Positions 1-5,242 of a stretch of 8,516 bases of DNA are shown piece after piece (position 1 is the first letter of the stretch; each line of letters starts with the position of its first letter). The stretch is taken from NCBI GenBank assembly GCA_965524675.1, contig CBERPN010000186.1, positions 1-8,516 of the forward strand, in the 5' to 3' direction. The DNA comes from CALLQB01 sp036479275 (GTDB lineage Bacteria; Actinomycetota; Acidimicrobiia; Acidimicrobiales; SHLQ01). The notes under the pieces are model-generated. The model ran no database searches. It was not told the DNA's origin and saw only the letters and a program-made list of their open reading frames with translations. Made by a program: the position numbers and the translations under genes.

Positions 1-171
1 CTGCCCGCTCATCATGGCGAACCGGGCCGGGGCGCACAACGGGCTATTGCTATAGGTCGATGAAAAGCGGACGCCCTCGGCTGCGAGTTTGTCGATCGCG
101 GGAGTGATCGCGTCATCCAACCAGGCGTCGGCCAATTGGTCGACCATCAACAGCAGAATGTTCGGCCTCAT
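1..171 (-). CDS. Sulfatase, N-terminal fragment (choline-sulfatase-like), runs off the window
   Basis: The visible 57 residues are the start of a type I (formylglycine) sulfatase, which hydrolyses sulfate esters. They open with MRPNILLLMVDQLAD, the N-terminal strand carrying the metal-binding Asp of the family (D11). Next comes TPAIDKLAAEGVRF (residues 23-36) and then SPLCAPARFAMMSGQ (43-57). C46-A-P-A-R50 fits the C-x-P-x-R motif, in which the Cys is converted to formylglycine. The 'MVDQL' and 'SPLCAPAR..MSGQ' wording is closer to choline-sulfatases (BetC) than to arylsulfatases, but substrate cannot be fixed from 57 residues. The ATG at 171 overlaps the methyltransferase stop (ATGA, 168-171), so the two are probably cotranscribed and translationally coupled; no strong Shine-Dalgarno precedes it. 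About 450 more residues would be expected beyond position 1. No formylglycine-generating enzyme is in the window. Confidence 0.9.
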   Translation of the reverse strand, partial: MRPNILLLMVDQLADAWLDDAITPAIDKLAAEGVRFSSTYSNSPLCAPARFAMMSGQ

Positions 172-1019
172 CGATCGTTGGGCTTTCGGCAGATCATTTC
201 TACCGGAGCCAGGGTTCCCGAAGAAATGGCTGCCATCATGTTGGCAATCTTCTGCGGCGCCTCTTGGCCCATAATGATGTGTAGGCCAATTGGTGCCGGC
301 CCATTCTGACGGTCTGCCGCTCGCTCTCGCAGCGCCGCGAAGAACGCCACCGCGAAGTCGCGACGGTTTCGTTCTGATTCAATTTCGAAACCCGCCGCGT
401 CGAGGGCAGTCCGGTAGCTGGGCAGGTCGGCGACGAAACTCATCGAGTCATTGGTGGCCCAAGGGACCGGGAAGTCGAATTCGTCACTTGACGTTTGCAT
501 GATGTCGAACAGGGCAAGAGAGCTGCCGGGTCGAAGGACACGGAATATCTCGCTAAACAGCGCAGCCTTATCGGCGATATTCATGCCGACGTGAAGCTGG
601 GTTGCTCCGTCAAAACTGGCATCGGCAAACGGCATCTCGAGAGCGTTACCCTGCTCAAAACTGCACAGGTTCGTTAGCGATGTCCACTCGGTGAGCTGGC
701 GTGCCACCTCGACGTACTCGGCTGTGAGATCGAGCCCCGTTACCCGACAACCGATCGTCGAAGCGATGAATCGAGCAGTCCCTCCGATTCCGCAGCCGAT
801 GTCGAGCAGTTCGTCGTCGACACCGGCAGCTAGTCCCCGGCACAAATCGGTGGTTGCGCTTCTGCCTCCGATGTGGAACTCGTCGACTGGCGATAGGTCC
901 GCGACAGTGACCGTCGCTGACGATTTCCCCAGTGCCGTCAGGCTAGCTTCGATGGCGACGAGTAGGTTGCCAGCCGAATAATGGTGGGCGACGGCGGCAT
1001 CTATCGATTCAGTCGGCAT
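168..1019 (-). CDS. Class I SAM-dependent methyltransferase (UbiE/Methyltransf_11 type)
   Basis: This 283-residue protein is a soluble Rossmann-fold methyltransferase. Motif I is LLDIGCGIGGTARF (residues 71-84, the glycine-rich SAM loop). The acidic end of strand 2 is VTGLDL (D97, ribose binding). Motif II/III is GNALEMPFADASFDG (124-138), and the helix-strand after it is FSEIFRVLRPGSSLALFD (155-172). The N-terminal HHYSAGNLL and DEFHIGGR segments (12-20, 47-53) recur in a family of small-molecule methyltransferases related to UbiE and to sarcosine/dimethylglycine and arsenite methyltransferases. The substrate is unknown. The ATG at 1019 has a good ribosome site, GAGGA at 1026-1030 on the minus strand, six bases away. 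It is the first gene of a minus-strand operon with the sulfatase, divergent from the transporter. Its link to sulfated or N-methylated compounds is inferred from neighbours only. Confidence 0.9.
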   Translation of the reverse strand: MPTESIDAAVAHHYSAGNLLVAIEASLTALGKSSATVTVADLSPVDEFHIGGRSATTDLCRGLAAGVDDELLDIGCGIGGTARFIASTIGCRVTGLDLTAEYVEVARQLTEWTSLTNLCSFEQGNALEMPFADASFDGATQLHVGMNIADKAALFSEIFRVLRPGSSLALFDIMQTSSDEFDFPVPWATNDSMSFVADLPSYRTALDAAGFEIESERNRRDFAVAFFAALRERAADRQNGPAPIGLHIIMGQEAPQKIANMMAAISSGTLAPVEMICRKPNDR

Positions 1020-1063
1020 TTGCTGTCCTCAAGGGTCGGTCGTTGCGAGTCACGCTATGTTAA

Positions 1064-1092
1064 TTGTCGTCGGCGGCCCGACCCCATAGGGT
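1064..1092 (+). promoter_or_regulatory. Candidate promoter for the MFS-led run
   Basis: A -35-like TTGTCG (1064-1069) is followed, after a 17-base spacer, by TAGGGT (1087-1092), which fits the TANNNT pattern of actinobacterial -10 boxes. A start of transcription near 1099 would leave about 50 bases of leader before the GTG at 1151. The inverted repeat 1084-1099 covers the -10 box. The -10 pattern is loose and common by chance, so this is a suggestion only. No equally good minus-strand promoter for the methyltransferase was found; TAACAT (1057-1062 read on minus) is possible but lacks a -35. Confidence 0.3.
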
Positions 1093-1099
1093 TCTATGG
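1084..1099. promoter_or_regulatory. Inverted repeat in the divergent intergenic region, candidate operator
   Basis: CCATAG (1084-1089), four bases, then CTATGG (1094-1099) is a perfect six-base inverted repeat. It lies in the 131 bases between the divergent methyltransferase and transporter genes and overlaps the candidate -10 box for the transporter. That is where a dimeric repressor could govern both sides. No regulator gene is present in the window to pair with it, and a repeat this short can arise by chance in a region of this size. Confidence 0.3.
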
Positions 1100-1134
1100 T
1101 TCGTTTTCACACGGGAGACATGGGACTTGGCGAC

Positions 1135-1140
1135 AGGGGA
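1135..1140 (+). promoter_or_regulatory. Ribosome binding site supporting the GTG start of the MFS gene
   Basis: AGGGGA sits ten bases before GTG 1151. It is imperfect but the best Shine-Dalgarno candidate near any plausible start of this frame. A competing GGGAGA (1113-1118) precedes an in-frame TTG at 1127. Confidence 0.4.
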
Positions 1141-1150
1141 TTCCAACATA

Positions 1151-2401
1151 GTGTTGCCAGCTACCCCAACGATGGAGCGCCGCCTAGGGCGGCGAGAACT
1201 GCTGACCCTCACCTCGGCCATCATGGCGTTGATTGCGTTGGCCATCGATCTGATGTTGCCAGCTTTCGACGACATCCGGGTTGCTTTCGATCTTGGTGAA
1301 GGTTCCAACGAGACCGGGCGCGTGGTTACCGTGTTCTTCCTCGGCCTGGCCTTGGCGCAGGTGATATACGGCCCGCTGGCCGATCGCTTTGGCCGCAAAC
1401 CTGTGTTGTATCTGGGTATCGGCATCTACCTGTTGGGCGCAGTGGGCTCGGCGCTTGCTCCCACGTTCGACCTGTTCTTGGCCAGTCGCTTCGTCTGGGG
1501 AGTTGGAGCCGCTGGTTCGCGGGTGGTTGCCACCGCAATCGTGCGCGACCGGTTTGAAGGCACAGCGATGGCCAAGGCGTTATCGCAAATAATGGCCATC
1601 TTCGTATTGGTCCCGGTCTTCGCTCCCGCGATTGGCGCGGCGATCATCGCGGTGCTGCCGTGGCGAGCCCTATTCTGGTTCTGTGTTGTGTGGGCAACGT
1701 CGATCGGGCTGTGGAGTCTCAGACTCAAAGAAACGTTAGATCCGGCGAGCCGTCGGCCTCTGAGCCTCGCGAGCACCGGCCGAGGATACTTGCAGGTCGC
1801 GCGGACGCCGATTACGGCCGGCTACACGGTCGCCACCACGTTTCTTCAGGGCGTGTTTACCGCCTATTTGGCGAGCAGCGAACTCATCATCAGTGAGATA
1901 TTCGACCGCGGCGACCAGTTCCCAATAGTGTTTGGAGCGGTCGCAACACTTTTCGGTGCCGCCGCGTTGATCAACGGTCGAATCGTCGAACAAGTTGGCA
2001 TGGACCGTCTTGTCAGCCGAGTTCTTGTCGTTCTGATGGGCCTCTCGGCCGGTTTGGTAGCGGTCGCGGTGCTGGGCGACGGTAGGCCGAACTTTTGGGT
2101 CTTTATGCCATTGCTGGGCCTGCTGTTGGCGAGCTTCATGTTCCTCATGCCCAATCTCAACACCGCTGCGATGGGTCCGGTTGGCGATATTGCGGGCACT
2201 GCGTCGGCCTTCACCGGCGCGGTACGAATCGCCGGCGGGGCGCTCATCGGAACCCTAATCAGTGCCCGAGTAGACGACTCGGTTACACCATTCGCCGTTG
2301 GGATAGCGCTGATGTGCGTGTCTGCTGGAGTCACGGTCCTTATAGTGCGTCGCGGAGTGCAATCCCGCGACTGTACCATGACTGGTATACTAGAGCCATG
2401 A
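1151..2401 (+). CDS. MFS transporter, Bcr/CflA drug-resistance-type family
   Basis: This is a 12-helix major facilitator of about 416 residues, probably a proton-coupled antiporter or small-molecule transporter in the inner membrane. Helix 1 contains AIDLMLPAF (residues 31-39, the Asp-Leu-Pro pattern of Bcr/CflA proteins). The loop 2-3 signature is GPLADRFGRKP (74-84). Further family wording is ASRFVWGVGAAGSRVVATAIVRDRF in helix 4-5 and MGPVGDIAGTASAF in the C-terminal half. The start is uncertain. The frame is open back to TTG 1064. I chose GTG 1151 because AGGGGA (1135-1140) lies ten bases upstream; ATG 1172 is the next choice and has no visible ribosome site. Both keep all membrane helices. 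Its stop overlaps the vapB start (ATGA, 2398-2401), and its last dozen codons also hold the vapBC promoter and operator. In this context it may import or export the substrate handled by the sulfatase and Rieske enzyme rather than a drug. Confidence 0.88.
   Translation: MLPATPTMERRLGRRELLTLTSAIMALIALAIDLMLPAFDDIRVAFDLGEGSNETGRVVTVFFLGLALAQVIYGPLADRFGRKPVLYLGIGIYLLGAVGSALAPTFDLFLASRFVWGVGAAGSRVVATAIVRDRFEGTAMAKALSQIMAIFVLVPVFAPAIGAAIIAVLPWRALFWFCVVWATSIGLWSLRLKETLDPASRRPLSLASTGRGYLQVARTPITAGYTVATTFLQGVFTAYLASSELIISEIFDRGDQFPIVFGAVATLFGAAALINGRIVEQVGMDRLVSRVLVVLMGLSAGLVAVAVLGDGRPNFWVFMPLLGLLLASFMFLMPNLNTAAMGPVGDIAGTASAFTGAVRIAGGALIGTLISARVDDSVTPFAVGIALMCVSAGVTVLIVRRGVQSRDCTMTGILEP
2374..2387. 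promoter_or_regulatory. vapB operator: Inverted repeat overlapping the vapB -10 box, likely VapBC operator
   Basis: TACCA (2374-2378), TGAC, TGGTA (2383-2387) is a perfect five-base inverted repeat whose right arm runs into the -10 box. VapB antitoxins of the AbrB-fold class, usually as VapBC complexes, bind short palindromes over their own promoter and repress it, so both position and symmetry fit autoregulation. It lies inside the last codons of the upstream transporter gene. Confidence 0.45.
2383..2397 (+). promoter_or_regulatory. Extended -10 promoter for vapBC, predicted leaderless transcript
   Basis: TGG-TATACT (2383-2391) is an extended -10 element one mismatch from TATAAT. Six bases separate it from the vapB ATG at 2398, so a normally spaced start of transcription would fall on the A of the ATG itself. 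No ribosome site precedes the gene, which agrees with a leaderless mRNA, a frequent arrangement in actinobacteria. The -35 region at the usual spacing (TCCCGC) is poor, as is common for extended -10 promoters. Confidence 0.5.
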
Positions 2402-2643
2402 GTGGGAACAGCACTGTCGTAATGGGAGATCGTGGCCGAATCGTTGTGCCAGCCGATGTGAGGGAACGCGCCGGGCTCTCTCAGGGAACGGTGCTTGTCC
2501 TGCTGGATTCCCCCGATGGTCTAGTTCTTCTGACGAGGGAGCAGCTTCGTGCCCGGGTGAAAAGCGAGCTCGCAGGTCTCGATCTCGTCAACGATCTGCT
2601 CGCCGACCGACGCTCGGCAGCCAGACGAGAAGACAAAGTGTGA
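2398..2643 (+). CDS. vapB: VapB-type antitoxin, SpoVT/AbrB (MazE-like) domain
   Basis: This is an 81-residue antitoxin that neutralises the VapC encoded next to it and probably represses the shared promoter. Residues 6-48 form the swapped-hairpin AbrB DNA-binding domain: TVVMGDRGRIVVPADVRERA, then GLSQGTVLVLLDSPDGLVL. The charged C-terminal tail (49-81, with LDLVNDLLADRR) is the part that in this family wraps the toxin and blocks its active site. A longer in-frame opening reaches back to 2095 but lies inside the transporter gene. The domain begins just after ATG 2398, which overlaps the transporter stop by four bases. Its own stop overlaps the vapC start (GTGA, 2640-2643), so antitoxin and toxin are translationally coupled, as is usual for such pairs. 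Confidence 0.92.
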   Translation: MSGNSTVVMGDRGRIVVPADVRERAGLSQGTVLVLLDSPDGLVLLTREQLRARVKSELAGLDLVNDLLADRRSAARREDKV

Positions 2644-3008
2644 GCGTAGTTCTAGATGCGTCGTCCATTCTGGCTTTCGTTCAAGACGAATCGGGAGCCG
2701 ACCTGGTTGAAGCGGCACTAGCAGCGAACGCTTCTTGCGGCGCTGCCAACTGGTCAGAAGTAGCGCAGAAGATACTGAAATCGAATCGCGACTGGGAAAT
2801 CGTGCAAGCATTGTTAATGAGCTATGACCTACAAATCGAACCGGTGCTGGCGGGCGACGCCGAATGGGCTGCGCGACGTTGGAAGCGTGGCGAAGATCTT
2901 TCACTCGCCGACCGATTATGTATGGCGCTGGGTGAGCGGCTCGACACTGAGATTCTTACCGCTGATAGCTCGTGGGGGACGAATGACAGGGTCAGCCAAA
3001 TTCGCTGA
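2640..3008 (+). CDS. vapC: VapC-type toxin, PIN-domain ribonuclease
   Basis: This 122-residue PIN-domain protein is of typical VapC length. VapC toxins are Mg/Mn-dependent RNases that cleave tRNA or rRNA and stop growth when freed from VapB. The conserved acidic residues are all in place: D6 in VVLDASSILAF, E40 in ANWSEVAQ, D91 in LSLADRLCMALG and D109 in ILTADSSWG. It should therefore be active. Translation starts at GTG 2640, overlapping the vapB stop by four bases. Base composition dips locally (26 of 60 bases G+C at 2761-2820), which may mark the pair as acquired. The Rieske gene follows 39 bases after its stop with its own ribosome site. The cleaved RNA cannot be predicted from sequence. 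Confidence 0.93.
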   Translation: MSVVLDASSILAFVQDESGADLVEAALAANASCGAANWSEVAQKILKSNRDWEIVQALLMSYDLQIEPVLAGDAEWAARRWKRGEDLSLADRLCMALGERLDTEILTADSSWGTNDRVSQIR

Positions 3009-3032
3009 GTTGACGTTTGCTGGTCGAGTGCC

Positions 3033-3038
3033 GAAGGA
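3033..3038 (+). promoter_or_regulatory. Ribosome binding site fixing the ATG 3048 start of the Rieske gene
   Basis: GAAGGA ends nine bases before ATG 3048. The in-frame TTG at 3039 directly abuts this site and so is not the start. Confidence 0.65.
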
Positions 3039-3047
3039 TTGACGCCA

Positions 3048-4289
3048 ATGGCTGATGATCTCGATCCGACTAACGAAGACTGGTGGGCGGGGACACGCCG
3101 GGCCGTCTTCGAGGCGACAGGCCTCGATCCGTTGGCCTACGCCAGTGCTGAGTTTTTCGAACTCGAGAAGCAGCGGGTATTCGAACGAGCCTGGGTCTGC
3201 GTAGGAATTGCCGACGATGTCAGCGAACCTGGCCGCCTCATCGCTCGAACGATTGGCAATCGATCGATCATCATCACCCGCGGCTCCGATGGTGAGTTGC
3301 GGGGCTTCTATAACTCGTGTCGGCACCGCGGAACCGAGCTGGTCGAAAGCGACTGCGACATTGTCAACACGATTCGTTGTCCGTATCACCGCTGGGGTTA
3401 TGGGGTCGACGGCACACTGCAATCGACGCCGCTCTTTGAAGACGTTCCCAGAGCCGATTTCGACAAAGCGGACTTCGGGCTGATCCCGGTTCGGGTCGCC
3501 ACTTGGGGTGTGTTGTTGTTTGCCTGCCTCGACTCCGAGACTCCGCTGTTGGACGACTGGCTCGGCGATCTACCCGACCGGATGGCTGGCTACCAGCTCG
3601 ACCAGTGGCACAAGCGCGCCGAGCAAACCGTCGACATCGATGCCAACTGGAAGCTGATTAGCGAGAACTATCAGGAGTACTACCACCTCCCGTGGGTTCA
3701 TCCGGAGTTAGCGAAGGTTTCTCGGGTTGTTGATCACTACCGCTATCAGGGTGCCGGAATGTACTGCGGACAGTCGACTACCCCGATTTCGGGCGACGAT
3801 CGCAACGACTGGCTCACCCTGCCCCCAGCCGCCGGTCTCGACGATTCCGATGCCGTCTCGGGTCGATTCGTGGCGATCTTTCCGAACGTGTTGTTGTCGG
3901 TGCTTCCTAATCACGCTTGGGTGATGCGATTTGACCCGGCCTCTCCCGGCCACACCGTCGAGACATGCACGCTGTTGCTTCCGCCATCGACTGGCGAGGT
4001 AAGCGATGCCGATATCGAACCAACCGTGTCGTTCTGGCTAGACATAAACGCTGAGGACATCGACATCGTGCAGCGCGGCCAACGGGGGCTCGCCCGAGGG
4101 TCGGTCCCGCCAGGTCCACTGGCGCCCCGCTTCGAAGAGCCGCTCCACCGGTTCCAGAACATTCTCAGCCAATGCTTTATCCTCGATTCGCTCGCTGCTA
4201 TCACGATTCCCGCTGGCGATCGGTCCGGTGAAGAAGACGACCGATTCGGTACCGTGGCCAATCCCTCACCTGCCGCGATCGATATCTGA
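3048..4289 (+). CDS. Rieske non-heme iron oxygenase, catalytic alpha subunit (quaternary-amine/CntA-like group)
   Basis: This 413-residue oxygenase hydroxylates or demethylates an organic substrate with O2 and electrons from a separate reductase. The Rieske [2Fe-2S] ligands are C91-x-H93 (in SCRHRG) and C111-x2-H114 (in CPYHRW), 17 residues apart. The catalytic domain has NWKLISENYQEYYHLPWVHPE (starting at 200), giving mononuclear iron ligands H213 and H218, with D337 in NAEDIDIVQ as the likely third. The residue bridging the two metal centres, three before H213, is Glu (E210) rather than the common Asp, as reported for carnitine oxygenase CntA. FPNVLLSVLPNH (278-289) also resembles CntA, glycine-betaine and choline oxygenases. 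Domain order and length are normal and nothing is missing. No reductase or ferredoxin gene is nearby. The substrate is unknown; aromatic substrates are possible but less likely from the wording. It follows vapC by 39 bases. Confidence 0.9.
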   Translation: MADDLDPTNEDWWAGTRRAVFEATGLDPLAYASAEFFELEKQRVFERAWVCVGIADDVSEPGRLIARTIGNRSIIITRGSDGELRGFYNSCRHRGTELVESDCDIVNTIRCPYHRWGYGVDGTLQSTPLFEDVPRADFDKADFGLIPVRVATWGVLLFACLDSETPLLDDWLGDLPDRMAGYQLDQWHKRAEQTVDIDANWKLISENYQEYYHLPWVHPELAKVSRVVDHYRYQGAGMYCGQSTTPISGDDRNDWLTLPPAAGLDDSDAVSGRFVAIFPNVLLSVLPNHAWVMRFDPASPGHTVETCTLLLPPSTGEVSDADIEPTVSFWLDINAEDIDIVQRGQRGLARGSVPPGPLAPRFEEPLHRFQNILSQCFILDSLAAITIPAGDRSGEEDDRFGTVANPSPAAIDI

Positions 4290-4301
4290 CCTTTCCGCCG
4301 A

Positions 4302-4324
4302 TCGACAGATTTGGGTGCTGTCGA
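4302..4324. repeat. Seven-base inverted repeat between Rieske and hydrolase genes
   Basis: TCGACAG (4302-4308), a nine-base loop, then CTGTCGA (4318-4324) form a perfect inverted repeat beginning 13 bases after the Rieske stop. No T-run follows it, so it is a weak terminator candidate. It could instead be an operator or an mRNA processing/stability hairpin ahead of the hydrolase ribosome site at 4334-4340. Confidence 0.4.
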
Positions 4325-4333
4325 ACGATGTAA

Positions 4334-4340
4334 GGGAGGA
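4334..4340 (+). promoter_or_regulatory. Strong Shine-Dalgarno, better spaced for ATG 4350 than for the hydrolase ATG 4357
   Basis: GGGAGGA is the strongest ribosome site in the window. It ends nine bases before ATG 4350, which opens a different, non-homologous frame, but 16 bases before ATG 4357, the first start of the hydrolase frame (a TGA at 4351-4353 blocks anything earlier). Confidence 0.6.
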
Positions 4341-4356
4341 AGTTAACCGATGAGAG

Positions 4357-5154
4357 ATGGGGGATGCGGTGGAGTTTGTATCAACGGTTTTCGATGGCTA
4401 CGAGTTGGTTGCCGGAATCGAGGGAGAAGGTCGAACCATCGTCCTTATACCCGGACATACAATGTCGATCGACCGGTGGCTAAATTTCGGATACGTCGAC
4501 GATCTTTCTGCAGAGCATCGGGTGGTAGTGGTCGATCCGCTAGGTCACGGACGGAGCTCTAACACGTCCGAAGTCGATGCCTATGGCCCCGACCAACTCG
4601 TAGCCCACCTATTGGCGGTTTTCGATCGAACCGAGACAGAGAGCGCAGATGTGTGGGGTTACTCCAGAGGGGCACTGATGGCCGGGTTGCTCGCTCGCCA
4701 TTCTCCCGAGCGGGTCAAGTCGCTGATATACGGCGGCAATGTGCTCTTCGACCCACGGCCGGTTCTGGCCGAACTCGGGTTATTGCCCAGTCCGGCGGCT
4801 CTCGAAGAAATGCACGCCCGAGCCATGACTGGTGATTGGTCGGCGTATTGGGGAGCGTTCCCGCACCCTCTTCCCGATGCCCTGAAAGCAGACATCGAGT
4901 CGCGCAACGATCTTGGCTCGATCTCGGCCTCCGGTTTGGCGGTTCATCGCTACCCGGTGCGCTGGGAAGTGCCCGAAGGGGTGCCTACCCTGGCCTACTG
5001 GGGTTCCGGCGAAATCTTCCACCAGCTGAACATCGACGCGGCCAGTGAGCAGAACAGTGCCACATCGGTTGTCGGAGGGGCCCACGCTGAGGCGTTCGCT
5101 TTGTGCCGTCCGGCGATTGAGGTAGCCAAAGCCTTCTGGGGCAGCATCGACTGA
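4357..5154 (+). CDS. Alpha/beta hydrolase
   Basis: This 265-residue cytoplasmic hydrolase has the alpha/beta fold and no signal peptide. The strand-3 turn is TIVLIPGHTMSIDRW (residues 27-41, the oxyanion side). VVVVDPLGHGRSS (56-68) follows, then the nucleophile elbow GYSRGAL with S103. The catalytic His is H243 in VVGGAHAEAF, and the acid is probably E219 in YWGSGEIF, where Asp is more usual. The family covers esterases, C-C bond hydrolases and haloperoxidase-like enzymes, and the sequence does not choose between them. Neighbours suggest it hydrolyses a product or precursor of the Rieske oxygenase substrate. It starts 67 bases after the Rieske stop and ends 88 bases before the permease. The start is odd: the ribosome site favours an out-of-frame ATG seven bases upstream, and a G5 run (4359-4363) lies between. 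One G fewer would join ATG 4350 to this frame. Confidence 0.88.
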   Translation: MGDAVEFVSTVFDGYELVAGIEGEGRTIVLIPGHTMSIDRWLNFGYVDDLSAEHRVVVVDPLGHGRSSNTSEVDAYGPDQLVAHLLAVFDRTETESADVWGYSRGALMAGLLARHSPERVKSLIYGGNVLFDPRPVLAELGLLPSPAALEEMHARAMTGDWSAYWGAFPHPLPDALKADIESRNDLGSISASGLAVHRYPVRWEVPEGVPTLAYWGSGEIFHQLNIDAASEQNSATSVVGGAHAEAFALCRPAIEVAKAFWGSID

Positions 5155-5231
5155 ATGTCAAACAGTCGACCGTCGCCCACTAAGCTCGGGTGGTCGGAAT
5201 TGGTGAAATCGCTGACGCTAGCGCGTCGCTC

Positions 5232-5237
5232 GAGGGG
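5232..5237 (+). promoter_or_regulatory. Ribosome binding site supporting a TTG start for the permease
   Basis: GAGGGG lies five bases before TTG 5243. An in-frame TAG at 5219-5221 and the absence of other start codons in between make TTG 5243 the first possible start; GTG 5252 is the alternative. Confidence 0.5.
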
Positions 5238-5242
5238 CACTC

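Noticed and set aside
1864..2379. A 171-codon minus-strand frame and similar long antisense frames over the transporter and Rieske genes.
   Set aside because: They are shadows of high-GC coding DNA: composition is Arg/Ser/Pro/Thr-rich and no domain is visible.
2095..2397. An N-terminal extension of vapB back to 2095.
   Set aside because: It overlaps the transporter in another frame, is unlike the AbrB family, and the domain begins right after ATG 2398.
4350..4562. A 70-codon open frame starting at the well-spaced ATG 4350.
   Set aside because: The translation is rich in Arg, Gly and Cys with no domain and runs inside the clear alpha/beta hydrolase gene; only its start site is of interest.
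5214..5227. Inverted repeat GACGC-TAGC-GCGTC between the hydrolase and permease genes.
   Set aside because: Only five pairs, no T-run, and easily produced by chance in GC-rich DNA; not enough to call an operator or terminator.
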